NCBI RefSeq assembly: GCF_008831285.2
Contig: NC_045139.1
Coordinates: 10,380,704 to 10,444,703 of the forward strand
Source: Nymphaea colorata
Lineage: Eukaryota; Streptophyta; Magnoliopsida; Nymphaeales; Nymphaeaceae
Direction: 5' to 3'
DNA length: 64,000 bases
This document shows, in pieces, positions 45,419 through 57,566 of the stretch. The notes below the pieces were generated by a model. It was not told where the DNA came from. It searched no databases and worked only from the letters and a program-made list of their open reading frames with translations. Position 1 is the stretch's first letter; each line of letters begins with the position of its first letter. The position numbers were made by a program, and so were the translations under genes.

Positions 45419-46960
45419 TGGATGACGTATTTGGAGACTCACGAATTATTTGGAAAAATAAAATGAAAATGTTGAAAAAATTAATGTGGAAGCAGTCCTC
45501 TCAACTGTGAACAACACCACAAAAAAGGGGGTCGGGCTTTTACTGACGCAAAAAAAAAAAAGTAGTTGTAAAAATCGACAGAAAAAAGGTGTATTTTGTG
45601 GTTCAACCTGGGTGTCACCCAGGATATTGAACTGGACGTGACCAATTCATTCAATATTTTATCTAACAGTTGACTAAATTCATTTGTGCATCCACTTACC
45701 AAAATTTGATATGACTAATGTGACAGAGATGAGATGGTCTGATTGGAGTCAATTAGGGTGCAAGATTGCAATGGATCAATCTTAAGAGGGAATTTTAGCC
45801 ATAATCCTGAAAGCTGGCCACATATGTATGATTTTCACTGGGCACAATTTATGATCTTAAGAGGGAAATTTTTCGATTAGGAGTTGGTGACCTACTAGTT
45901 TCTAATCTGTGTAAAAGATACGATGGAAGTCTTTAAGGACAGAATCCAAAGTCAGATTCTGTTTCAATTTAATATGGATTTAGATGTTTGTTGAATTCGC
46001 ATAAATTTTTTCAACTTCTGCTCACATTCGATTGATTATTGAACTTTATTTCATCACCAACTTCGCATCAATATCAATTTTTGCATCAATATCAATTTGT
46101 GTCATGTCGACTTTTAGGGACCGTTCGATGGTCTTGCAATGCAAAGAAGTAATATAAGGGCTTTAAGTGTGGATCTTAAGTCAGACCTAAGAACCTTAAT
46201 TTGATGAGTCATTCATTTTACCATAAATATTTTACCACATCAGCAAAAGCATACCATATTAGTAAATAGACTGTCCATTTTTTTTATCATTGATATCTAC
46301 ATACTTAGCCTCTGCCAAAGTTTAGAAGAATACCTCCAGGTAACCGTAATTTGATCATTTCAAAGAATTCTAGCGATCATTTATAATTGGAGATCTTTTT
46401 CCATCAGTCAATTCTTGGCGGAGCTTGCCTTTAGCCCCGACGTGCATGTTGTTAGCCGAAATATTAAGAAAAAATTCAAAATATTTTTTTAATATTTAAT
46501 TTCTATTCCAATTTGTATGCACTATTTCAATACTTGCTGATTCAAGACAGTAAATGCAATTTCTTATAACTGTCTTGAAACTGATCAATAATTGGCCATC
46601 TTTGGTAAAGGCAACAACTTGATGGTTCACTTTAAAACTTCGTGAGAAGCCTACTTTTGATGAAAACCGTGAAATTGCAGCGGGAAAAACACTGAACTAG
46701 ATACAGTAAAGAAAAGTAAGGACAACACTGTTCTTGCGACTGAATACACTTGAAAACAATACACAGTTGGGTGCATGGGAACTGACACCCGGTTTACAGA
46801 GAAAGAGAGAGAGAGAGAGAGAAATAGCTTATTCAACATTATTAGGCTATATATCTATCTACTGCATACACTTGAATTAATATATATATATATATATATA
46901 AAGGGAAGGAGACAGAGAGAGATCCCATGCATGCATGGACGTGACGGAAGCTTGACCATC

Positions 46961-48345
46961 TTATGGTGAAGCTACCAACTCCTTGAGCATGGTTATGAAG
47001 CCCTTGGTATAGTCTTCCTGTAACTCCTGCTGCAGAAGGTTCTCCCTCAACTTGGCAACGTTGGCTCTCACCAACGTCCCCTTCTTGGAACCATCAACCA
47101 TTACGGTCCTCACTGCTTTCCTTACGGCCTTCCTAGTGAACCACCCGTCCAAAGCTCTTCTGTGGATCTTCACTGCTGCCCTGAGCTGGGTGACCATCAG
47201 CTTCGTGCTCAGGAACTGGTCTGCTCTCAACGGTAACATCACCAACTGGCATCCTCCCTCGACCGCCTCCAGTATAGAGCTCACGCCAGCATGGTTGATG
47301 GAGCAGCCGACCGCCGGATGCCTCATGATGAGCGGCTGGTTTACCCACCCGCTGCACACCATCCCCCTTCCTCCTGCCTTCTCTCCTATCTCCGCCTCCC
47401 ACTCTTGCTTCTTCGCCTTGGGCGAGTGGGGGGGAATGTTGAGCACAGCCAGAAACGGGAATCCGGTCATTTCGAGCCCCGCAACCAGCTCTTTCATCTG
47501 CTTCACCGACAGATGAGCCTCACTTCCGAAAGAGCAGAAAACAACGTTGCCCTTTGGGAACTTGTTGAGCCACTCGTCCAGCTTCGGCTCTATGTCTCCG
47601 GATGGGGCCTTCGGCAGGAGCACACCAGTAGGCAGCACCGGCTTCCGGTATTGAGAAGACACGTACTTAATAGAAGCCGCCTCCATCTCGTAGCTGCCCC
47701 TCACGGCAATGGCGTCGCAGCATGCCATGGAGGAGAGCAGGCGGCTGAAGTGGGAGGCTGCTGGGCTGGTTCTGAAGGCGTAGTAGAGCAATGAACGTAA
47801 CTCATAAGGCTTCAGGCTCAGGCAGATGGAGAGCAGCTCTCTCGGCGGCAGCCTGAGCCGCCAGAGCGATGGCCTCTGGTGAGGTGTAACGCCGAAGAGG
47901 ATGGTGCTAGCAATGCTGATGGCATGGAAGACACAAAAGTAGACGGACTTGATCCCCAGCAACTCCGCCACCTCCGGCACCCAGCCTTGGATGAAGTCAA
48001 AGACAACAACCTGAGGGGAGAGTTTGGCGAGTATTTTAGCAATTTGCGGCCGCGTCGCGTCGGTTGCCTGCCTCAGTAGCTCGGCCATCACGCCGCTGCA
48101 GCAAGCCGTGGTGTCGACGTCGGACGGAAGGCCGTCGATGGGGGGAGTTTGTAGTTGAGGGTGGGGATGTTAGGGTCGAGGGCGTGGCGAATCTTGGGGA
48201 CAACGGAGGAAAGGGTGAGGAAGGTGACCTTGACGCCATTAGCAGCAAGGGCATTGGAGAGATGGACGAAAGGGAAGATGTGGCCGAAGGCTAGAGATGG
48301 GAACATGACCACCTGAAGTGGCGGGTCGTGCTTGTCGTCCTCCAT
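46961..48345 (-). pseudogene. UDP-glycosyltransferase, UGT79/UGT91-like, with a one-base frameshift (copy 3)
   Basis: This is a paralogue of the intact UGT at 8714-10114, about 90 percent identical by eye. The first frame (48088-48345) starts MEDDKHDPPLQVVMFPSLAF and carries the presumed catalytic His of AFGHIFPF. It leaves the frame after NYKLPP because the G run at 48140-48145 has six G instead of the seven at 9893-9899. The rest (to 46961) is open without further lesion and holds VFDF with the catalytic Asp and a full 44-residue PSPG box ending RADQ. It keeps SFGSE and a PP motif that the intact copy has lost, but its box reads HAGVSS. The upstream Met of copy 1 is missing, so the second ATG is the likely start. 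It may be a young pseudogene or a homopolymer sequencing error. Confidence 0.85.
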
Positions 48346-48431
48346 GGCGAGGCTCCCCTTTTGCTTTCTCCTTCTCTTGCCAACTATTACACACTAGTAT
48401 GCCTGATGGGTTTGGTTCAAATTCATGTCAT

Positions 48432-48439
48432 ATTTATAG
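48432..48439 (-). promoter_or_regulatory. Putative TATA box of the copy-3 UGT
   Basis: CTATAAAT on the minus strand lies about 90 bases upstream of the ATG at 48345, in the same context as the box at 10212-10219. It suggests that promoter sequence survived longer than the reading frame. Confidence 0.45.
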
Positions 48440-51400
48440 AACTCCATTAACATCAAACTGTTAGGGTAAAAGAACTCACACACTATGTTGTGTGTATCTC
48501 TCTATGAATGGATACGTAAAGAATAGCATTCCACGTTGCTTATATATTTCCCATCCCTCAAGGTGATTGTTGAATTTGGATGGGTGTTTTGGATGAAGTC
48601 AAGGCGCCAACCTGTGCATGGCTGCTTGGGGTAGCCCACTCCTTCAAGTGAATATATTGTGCATGTGATCATGACAATAACATTTTTACCCATGTGGAAA
48701 ATTATCCAGTTTTCGAGATATATTAAGTATCGATTGTGACACCTGGTTTTCCTTTCTCGAAATGGACATTTGATTGCTTACACCTATCTTGCATGCCGTC
48801 AACTATGCAGCGAAGGCCAACTCCCCAAATTTCCAGGGCTATTGTTACGACACTTGTGTAAGAAAGTAAACGCTAAAGAATAATATTCATGGATTCATAT
48901 CCATGAACTGGTGTGGGCAATTGTCCACCACTGCTCGGCAAGTAGCACTGTTGCAAGTGATTGGCCTCGAAAATGAGGAAGATACGTTAGGGGGGGACCT
49001 AAGTCCACATTATTCATGCGGTGACCAACTTACTGAAATAGGCAATTATGAATCAGTGCCTCAAAGGGGAGAAAACATTTAATGCAAGTGATCATTAAGG
49101 TAAATCTTTTACGAAAGTGTTCTACCCAGCAGCAAAGCTCATTTATTATACAAGTTCACAACATTTATTATACTTCCCATAATCTATTACGATGGAGAGA
49201 ATTCCTATTTAGACAAAGTATCTACTTTCTACATTGACAAATAAATCAAATACATTCACATTTAGTTCTCAGTTCATCTATCAGCCTTGATCTGCTGTCA
49301 ATTAGCTGTCCCTAGCTGTAAGACACGGTGCCCTCGCGGGCTGCGGGGCCACATAGCCCGCAGATTTAATCCAGTTTAATCAACATTAGGTTCTCCTTTC
49401 CGCTAGAATGTTGTGGTTTTCAATTTTATTTCCTTAGTACTGCTATTAGGCCATGACTCTTTACACAACAGTCAAAATATAGACCTAAAGTTTCTGGATT
49501 TTTTAATTTTATGTATGAGTATTAGAAAATGTTGCATGTCCTTTTTTAAAAATTTTAAAACATATCCTCCCCCGTACTTCGATATTTGGTCTACCACCCT
49601 CTCAAGAACCTATAAGTGAAAGCTTAAATTGTTTAGCAGAAAAAGAAAACATTTTATCTTTGACCACTTTCTAAAAAACAAGACATATTTTTTTAATGTA
49701 TGCAATATGTGGGGATGTGATATTTCATTTCCACGACCTAAGAATTTACTACAAACAGAAAAAAAATAATTCCATGTGCGTCAAGCTCTTGTGAACCAGA
49801 AAGTTGGATATCGGACTTCTATATGTAACAAAATTTTGTTTGCACATCTAAAACGGTCTCCTAGAACTTAATTTCAACGCCGAAGTTGCTTCTCTTTAGT
49901 TAGTTAGTGAAAGAGGATCTTATTTATTTCCAAGTCCCCTATACTTTCTAATGTTTAAGTAGGAAGCCATCCTCTTATAAGAAAAAGGCAAATTTTATTC
50001 TTAACCAAATTTAGCAGATTGCAATAATCACTTTAATTGGTGTTATCAAAATTAGGCTAATCCAGCTTGAAATATTCATTTCAAATCAAATCAATCATGG
50101 TAAAGGATTCAAGAATGCTATGTGCCAACTCAACATCAACTAATTTTTAGAATATTTTACTAGCTTTTTTAACTATATATTCTATATTTTTTGTTTATTT
50201 TTTAAGAAAATATTCTTTTTTTTTTTGTCAATTCCAAGTGAGTGGGAGGATTGCGATTTACTTCCAGCGAAAGCAAGCCGACAAACACCCGCCAGCCCAC
50301 CTTGTCTGTAGGCCGTCCATCTCGTAAGGAGATAGTGTACTTTTTATTTATTGTTGGTATTCGAACGTGAAGTGAATCAAGCGATGGAGACAAATTATTA
50401 TTTATTGGACAATAAATCCATCCTTTTAAGGGATTAATGATGGGCATTGCAAAACATTTCTATAAATTGATCAGTCTCAACTCCTTGTTGCAATCTATCA
50501 AACGCAAACAATAAGTTATGCAAGAAATAGTTTTCTAATGCATGACCATCTTAAGAAACCAAAAAGCCCACCCTTTTGAGCTAGCAATTTTTTTACCAGA
50601 CGAAATATCACATGCTCCTCTAAATAAGCTTTATTTCCTGACCTTAAATTTTCTCTTAATTCAAGTATTAAAGTAATTTATTCTGGAAAGAAGGAGCTGT
50701 TCTACTTCCAATAAATACTGGTTCCTTTCTGAACTTCAAAAATCAACTTCATGCAATGCATTCTTTCTAGTTATGGACCATAACTCAAAAAGTGGGCTGT
50801 GTTCATAATGGTCTTTACCTGATTAATTAGCTATTTACTTTCTAAATTTTTCCTTTAAAGTTTTGAAATTTTTAGCCTCCATTATTTTTGAATCAATTAC
50901 TTTTAAGATTGCTCCTGATCTAAACTCGTTAGGATTTGAGAATCATGAATTTAAGTTCAGAGGACCTTAGATCACACATGCAGTGAAAGTTGTTTTCGCT
51001 ACTCCATTCTCTTTGAATGTTCAAGGAACCATGATGGTTGAAAGTGATGTGGCTCAAAAGGTAGTGCCATTTACAGTAGATCACACACTACCAATAGTTA
51101 ATACAGGTACATCTTAAATGTGTGCTACCCTTCGTATCAAAATAATTGCATCTCGTGCTACCATTCATATCAAAATAATTGTATCTCCCATCGCTCTTCC
51201 TGTCTTCATCCTTTTCATGGATTAAAAGACTAGCTTTTCCATTTCAAAGTTTTTTTTTTTTTAATTTTTTGGGCTTTTGTTCTGATAAATGTCAAAACAT
51301 GGTAGCAGTTCAGCAATTCATCTCTGCCCAAATCCTTCCCATAGCACTGATGATGCGTCATCCTTCAGTCATTTCACCAGAGTGGAGGAGCTTCCAATTT

Positions 51401-52802
51401 AGATGAAATAAAGGGTCATATGAAGAACAACAAACAATGTAAACAAAACAATGAGATGCCCCAACTTAGATGAAACTTTCTTTGTGGGAGAAAAAATGAG
51501 GTGCCCTAATTTTATCGTATGAGTCATACAGGTGCACGAATTTTCGTATGCCAGTATAGTTAATAACTAAAATGCTGTTAGAAGAAAAAACTTTTTGTTT
51601 AAACAAAATTGAAAATGGAAAAAAGTAAAAGACTATAGATGACATTTCTTTTAATAAATTACTAAAATGTCCTTCCCTCCTTTAGTCAGTTCTCTCATTT
51701 ATCCACGGATAAAGGTGGGAGAAACTCCAAAATATTTCCATGGACAAAAGTTCGTACCCTTGCCCTTGAAATCGTGGTCTTTTGTGTGCCTTCTACAGTG
51801 AAGTCAGGGATAGCCTTTAAGGACAATTTTGAAAGAGATGAAAAGTGAGAGTCTAAGAACAAACCCAGAGAGTTTATGTATGTGCTTCTGTTATCTATAT
51901 GGATAGGATCATACGAGGACGTAAAATTCGATTGTCCCATTATTAATTTCTTAAACTTTTTGACATAAATTAACAACTTATATATATGGCTAGTTTTATG
52001 AAAATAACTCCGGAGACGAGAAACTTAATTAGCGTGGTGAAATGTGAAAAGGAATATAATTCTTACCGTTGTTTATTCAATTGCCGCATAGAACTACAGT
52101 GGAAGGGTTTTTTTTTTTTTAAAAAAAAGTAAAATAAAAAAGGATTCCTGAAAATACCTTATAAGGCAAAACATATCATGAAAATTGACTACGTCGTACA
52201 ATAAGCTGACACTATTTGGAGCCCATTTTGTCCGTATTTATTTATTGGTCAATGAGAAGTGCACGTCCATCGCATTAAGTCTCATTTACAATCAGCCCGT
52301 CCTTTAATACTTTTAATATTTTTTTTTTTACGTGAACACATGCACGCATTGAGGGACATTAAGCCAGTCGGACCTATTTTATTTGGAACTTTTTGCTTGA
52401 CAAGGTGTCCGACAGTGAAAGCACAACCCCAACCAGCTGTACCGCCGAATATCATAATGAAGGCGATAGTTTCTCCATATTAAAGGAAAAATCAGCTTAA
52501 ATTTCAAGTCAAAAAGTACACATGTCACGCATTCAATAGATATTAGAGACATCCACCTTGATATTGCATTTCAATCTTGGGGATCTAGACTCATATTTTT
52601 CCCATCTTCTTGCAATATTCCTCATTTCATGTTTACTGTCATCTAAACATGCGTTCCTGTAAAATTTGCGACACATTTTACATTTTGTTTTTTGTCTTCT
52701 TCTTCCTCCTCTTCTTCTTTTCACTTTACGTGGGACACGCTTGGTGATGCTAATAAGTGTGTAGAGATCCGTACTCTATATATGGAGCTGGCACCTCGCA
52801 CC

Positions 52803-52993
52803 AAAGGCGGAGGAAGGGGGGGCCGCCTAGGCCATGAACCCACCTGACCAATGAAAAAATAAATTTATATTGAAAAAAATAAAATTTTTTAATTATACCA
52901 TGTATTTTTTGGATTTGAATTCAGTTTGGCCCTACCCGGATCCAAAGGTTGGACTGTCGGCCCGCCCTTGAAGAAAATCTTGGCTCCGCCCCT
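52803..52993. mobile_element. Small insertion (191 bp) with inverted ends and 10-bp target duplication
   Basis: The ends are imperfect inverted repeats: AAAGGCGGAGGAAG at the left, and AGGGGCGGAGCCAAG read from the right edge on the minus strand. It is flanked by identical ACCTCGCACC at 52793-52802 and 52994-53003. The equivalent sites in Q copies 1 (about 13830) and 4 (about 62245) lack it. Size and ends fit a miniature inverted-repeat element (hAT- or Mutator-like), but the class is not settled. There is no coding sequence. Confidence 0.7.
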
Positions 52994-54061
52994 ACCTCGC
53001 ACCATTCTCCCTTGAACACTATAAATAACTCTAACAATGGTACTATTGTGTCATTAGTGCAGCCAACCTTATCTTCAACTCCTCATGTGATTTCCCGGCC
53101 GATGGGTGAACGGCCAAAGAGTTTTTTCTAGGCATTCAAGTAAGTACACCAAGTGAACTACCCTCAGGTTGCCTGATCGAGTTAAAGCAGGTTACACTAT
53201 AAAGTCTTCCTCTATCATGTAGCGGAGGGATGGTTATGTGCTCTATCATGTAGCTGAGGGATGGTTATGTGCACTGAATTGTAACATGCATAATTCCTTA
53301 TGCATGACATGTGTCCCCTTAGCCGACTTTTAAGAGTAAGTGTCGTGCACATGAACCTTTATGCTGAATATAGTTGCCACAAGCTTGTGCGTATAACCAC
53401 CTTAACAGATCGCCCATTTGGTGCCTTGAGTGCGTCTCTCTTGGTAATTAGTAGGGCCTTATTTAACCTGGCTAGCTTCCTTATAGGAAAGAAGTGGAAC
53501 AATAATTGATGGAGTAAATCGGATGAGTCCACCTGCACAAGTAGGTGGGAAATGGAAAAGTCAAAGCACATATATAGTTCATGGACCGGATCCACTTGGA
53601 TCCAGCCATAACTGACGTTAATTTGCCAAGTCAATATCTCCATCGTTTTCATTTCTATACACAGCTTGGGCCCGTACCTTGTAGATATCCACTAGCACAC
53701 GAAGCCATTATCACGCTCCAGCTGACTATAAGAAAACCTTCTATATATTTTTGAAACCTCTCTATGCGTTTACTAGCACAAACTTTGGCTAGATGCGTAA
53801 ATCACTGTCATTGACAAAGGTAATTCATTGAGAGTGTAAATTGTAAAGGGGAAAATATCCAACATTAACTTATATATAAATGAGAGAGAGTGTGGCGCAT
53901 TTATGTGCCGTTAATTTTCCCGTTCATGTTCATATGAATGCACTGTCAACCTCACATTAAAGTTTTAAAAAACTTAGGTGGAATTTTACAGAAAGCTCTG
54001 ATAGATGGCACCCGCTTGATCAGCTTAGTGGTATGATCCACAAGGACTGCTTGTTACAAAC

Positions 54062-54092
<31 letters not shown>

Positions 54093-54093
54093 A
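54062..54093. repeat. CT microsatellite in Q block copy 3
   Basis: About 14 CT units follow GAATTCT. The same site has about 5 units in copy 1 (14843-14856) and about 16 in copy 4 (63085-63118), so the locus is length-variable between paralogues. Confidence 0.85.
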
Positions 54094-54458
54094 AAAATGA
54101 GAACCGGGGAATATTGTATGCTATTAGACGGCACACAAAGAGGGTGACCTGATCTTAGTTCTGGCGAGAAGGAACTGGGTAAGGTATGTTAATTCCTGTA
54201 TTTACCTGATCTCTAACCAACGCCAAGGACGAAAACACCGCGCAACCAAATTGGAGTCTATCATTATGTTGATGTGGTCGATGTTCTCGTAGACATACAG
54301 TTACCAGGAGAGACAGCTAGTTGAAAATGAGTAGAACTTAAAATTAGCCAACGTGACAGTTTTTGTATTTTGTTCCCACTTGAAGTCGAATGTTATATGT
54401 CTGTCTCCCCAAATTGATTAATTTGGGGTCATTTGGCACTAGGGATACTAGGAGATTG

Positions 54459-54670
54459 TGTTGGCATTACTTATCTCCATGGATTGAACATCCCTCAATT
54501 ATAGGAGTAACAATAACAATTCTTTCATTATCTTGAGCAAGTTGTTACTTGCCAGTTGTACAAGAGATAGACGTTACCTCTTGTTAACCTCTTTAAATAT
54601 CTCTTGTACCCACTTGTAAACAAGTCAAGATATTCTCGTCCTTCTTAAGCATCGTCTTTTACCATTAACA
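54459..54670 (+). repeat. 5' LTR of copia element D
   Basis: It is a 212-bp LTR with TG...CA ends, unrelated by eye to the LTRs of A, B or C. It contains a TATA-like TTTAAATATCTC near 54592 and the repeated CTTGTAC motif. It is immediately followed by the primer site. Confidence 0.8.
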
Positions 54671-54698
54671 TGGTATTGGAGCTCAAAGGGCTTAAGGC

Positions 54699-55540
54699 AT
54701 GGCAGGGAGCTCGTCTAACCAAGAATCTCTTCTTCAAGATGACAATCCTTTTTATCTCCACCATCCATACAATCCTGGTACGTGCTTAGTCTCACAATCC
54801 CTAACTAGCAAAAACTACGAAATTTGGAGGTGTGCCATGACGATGGTGCTTGAAGCCAAAAATAATCTTGGCTTCATCGATGGCTCCATACCAAAACCAT
54901 CGTCTCCACCCTCTCTTGTTTTATCTTGGCAACGCTGCAACAACATGGTTCTTTCCTGGTTATTCAACTCAATCAATAAATTTTTAACACCCACTGTGGT
55001 CTATGCCAAAGTTGTTGCTGATGTATGGAAGGACCTGAAAACTAGATTTACTCAACGCAATGCACCACAACTATATCAGATTCAACAACAGATTATTAAC
55101 TTCAAGCAATGAACCTCTTCAACCAGCATTTACTACACCCAAATCAAGGGGTTTTGGGATGACTATGACTCATATGTTACTCTACCAACTTGTGATGGTG
55201 GTGCTATGAGGAAGATGCAGGAGATACAATAACATGAAGCGATTCCTAGTCAATTACTTCTTATGGACCCTGTTCCAGACACTTCCAAAGCTTATGCCCT
55301 ACTAGTTCAAGAAGAGAGACAACGTGAACTTCACGTGCCTATTCAATCTGAATCTCTTGCTGCAGTTATTGTCAAACGTCATGACCACGATAAAGATGGT
55401 AGCTGTTGGTTCAAGGGATGAAGCAGACGTCTGATGTGAGCAGTGTGGCCACCTTGGGCACATTAAAGCCCGCTGTTACCAACTACACAACTTTCCTAAG
55501 AGAGGAGCTTCTAGCAAAATAGACTTCCAATGAAAAACAT
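54699..55540 (+). pseudogene. Element D gag, with stops
   Basis: The first 137 codons (54699-55112) start MAGSSSNQESLLQDDNPFYL and hold the SQSLTSKNYEIW, FIDGSIP and DVWKDLKTRFTQRNAPQLYQ blocks. The same frame continues beyond a TGA with TSSTSIYYTQIKGFWDDYDSY and, after another stop, ALLVQEERQREL. A zinc knuckle, EQCGHLGHIKARCYQL, follows near 55440-55490 with its first Cys next to a TGA. At least the first stop is explained by CGA to TGA. Confidence 0.85.
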
Positions 55541-56760
55541 TGTCGAACATGCCTGTGAAGAATCTAGACCCAAATTATTCCTTTACTCCAGCTTTATACC
55601 AACAATTCATAGAACTTATGTCATCTAAGACTCCCAAAGTAAATCTAGCAAGTATGATCTTAGAACCTTTAGTTTGTCAAGTCACCACTCAAGTTTGGAT
55701 TATTGATACTAGTGTCACACATCATATCGCCAACTCGTTATTTAGCCTATTGTCTCCATCTATTGTTAATTTTAATCTCGTTAAACTTCCTGATGGTTCT
55801 ACATGTCTTGTTTCACATATCGGTCAGATTCGCCTAAATCATTCACATGTTCCATCTTTCTCGTTTAATCTTTTATATGTTTTCAAACTATTTGCTGAAA
55901 ATAATTGTCTTATCACCCTTGATAAAAATTCTTGTACTATTCAAGACCAATACTCCATGAAGATGATTAAAAAGGGTAGAATGGAGAACGACTTATTCAT
56001 CCTTGAACTTAAAGAACCACGTGTTGCTGCTGCTTCACCAAACCAGTCCACTCTTTGGCACATTAGACTTGGACATCCATATATTTCTCGTTTAAAGATT
56101 TTATTTCATTCTCTTGATTTTTTTTATGTTAGTGAACATTGCTCTATATGTTATCTTGCCAAACAACCTCATCTACCTTTTTATAATAGTTCAATCTCTA
56201 CTTCCTTTGCATTTCAATTGATTCATTGTGATATATGGGGAGACAATTAAACGGTGTCACTTTCATGATTTTTCAAAATGTACTTGGGGTTTTTTAATGC
56301 AGTACAAATCTGAAACATTTACCTCATTCAAGAATTCATTAATCTTGTTGAAAACCACTTCCATACATCTATTAAAAAAATTTGAAGCTACAATAGTGCA
56401 AAACTTTTTTCAACCCAAATGAAAAATCTTCTTCATCATAAAGGCATTGAGTGTCAACGTTCTTGCATCGCCACACCACAATAAAATGTAGTGGTTGAAC
56501 GCAAACGCAATGACCTCTCAAATATTGATCGCACCTTACGTTTTCAAGCTTCCCTACCCATAAAATTTTGAGGGGATTGTGTTTTAACTGTTGTATATCT
56601 ACTCAACCGCCTATCTACCCATGCTCTTCATGACAAAACTCCCTATGCTGTTCTCTATGGACAAAAACCAAAATATAATCATCTTCGAACATTTGGGTGT
56701 CTTAGTTATGCTTACAATATAGACAAAGATCACAAATTTGATTCCCGGTCACGCAAATGT
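55540..56760 (+). pseudogene. Element D protease and integrase, broken
   Basis: The 236-codon frame (55540-56250) carries the protease site VWIIDTSVTHHIANS (DSGA changed to DTSV), then LPDGSTCLVSHIGQIRL. The integrase zinc site follows (LWHIRLGHPYISRLK, then CSICYLAKQPHLPF), and QLIHCDIWGD with the first catalytic Asp. After a frame loss, the catalytic core continues to an HLRTFGCLSYAYN-like segment near 56700 in fragments. Confidence 0.85.
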
Positions 56761-57239
56761 ATTTTCATAGGGTACCCATATGGTTAAACTACATGATCTC
56801 GATACTCATGAAATTTTCACTAGACGAAACGTTAGGTTCATTGAAAATCAATTTCCATTTGAAAACATTCAAAAACCAGAAAGTGACATCGTCATTCCTC
56901 TACCTATACTGGAATCTATTGAACACACCTATCCTCCTCCTATAACACCCCCACCCGACACACCCCAACTTATTCCTTCCATCAACCCTTCTACTTCACA
57001 ACCACTTTGGTGATCCACCCGGCAACATGTGCCCACTACTCGGTTCAAGGATTATCAATGCTACTTCTCTACCCACGTCCCAGCCCCTCCATCGATGTCG
57101 GCTCCACACCACCTCAAAGGCACCAGGTATCCACTCACTTATTACCTTCGATTACACAAATGCTCTCCTAAATATCAAGCATATTTCGTTTCTGTCCTCA
57201 ATAACCATGAACCCTCTAGTTTCCAAGAGACAATGCAAT

Positions 57240-57566
57240 TTTAGGAATGGCGAGATGCGATGGCTACTGAAGTTCGCGTACTAGAACACAATTCTACTTG
57301 GAATGTCATCACTCTTCCACCAGGCAAACTACCCATTGGCTGCCGTTGGGTTTATAAAATCAAATGTAATGCTAATGGCACGATCGAATGCTATAAAGCT
57401 CGGCTAATCGCCAAAGGTTACACTGAACTACAAGGCATCGACTGCAAGGAAACTTTCTCTCCCATTGTCAAAATCGACACTATTCGGTGACTTTTGTCTA
57501 CAACAAACATCAAAGGGTGGAATTTATTTCAAGTCGATGTTAATAATGCATTCCTCCATGGTGACC
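57240..57566 (+). pseudogene. Element D reverse transcriptase N-terminus, truncated
   Basis: The frame beginning near 57245 carries the copia blocks EWRDAMATEVRVLEHNSTW, LPPGKLPIGCRWVYKIKCNA, YKARLIAKGYTELQGIDCKE and TFSPIVKIDTIR, then a TGA, then FQVDVNNAFLHGDL up to about 57566. The next bases belong to Q block copy 4. The polymerase catalytic motif is therefore missing. Confidence 0.85.

Larger units (their letters stand above)
41352..46960. repeat. Segmental duplication, P block copy 3
   Basis: This matches copy 1 (2578-8713) in order and orientation. It has the ATCCAAAT array at 41510-42070, the CT microsatellite at about 42984-43305, the AT-rich spacer 43310-44760, the CACTA-type end to 45418 and the 3' flank of the UGT. 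About 42260-42625 is unlike copy 1 (a CAGGCC/CCTGGC-rich stretch). No gene is recognisable. Confidence 0.8.
48346..54458. repeat. Segmental duplication, Q block copy 3
   Basis: This is the 5' flank of the copy-3 UGT, matching copies 1 and 4. A TATA-like CTATAAAT (minus strand) lies at 48432-48439. Relative to the others it has lost about 1.2 kb (equivalent to copy-4 60680-61930) at the junction near 52463. It has also gained a 191-bp insertion at 52803-52993. Its right end is the start of copia element D. No gene is recognisable. Confidence 0.8.
54459..57566 (+). mobile_element. Ty1/copia LTR retrotransposon D, 3'-truncated
   Basis: It starts with a 212-bp LTR (54459-54670, TGTTGGCATT to CCATTAACA) and a variant primer site TGGTATTGGAGCTC at 54671-54684. 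Gag, protease, integrase and the first part of reverse transcriptase follow on the plus strand. The element stops inside the reverse transcriptase at VNNAFLHGDL (about 57566), where Q block copy 4 begins. The catalytic YVDD box, RNase H and 3' LTR are absent from the window. No second LTR or target duplication can be checked. The left insertion site is the same TTTGGCACxAGGG..GAGATTG region that is uninterrupted in Q copies 1 and 4. Confidence 0.88.

Noticed and set aside
47052-47794. Long plus-strand open frames (154 and 167 codons) opposite the copy-3 UGT, and similar ones at 8805-9407
   Set aside because: They are antisense shadows of a GC-rich coding sequence. Their composition mirrors the UGT codons and they carry no motif.
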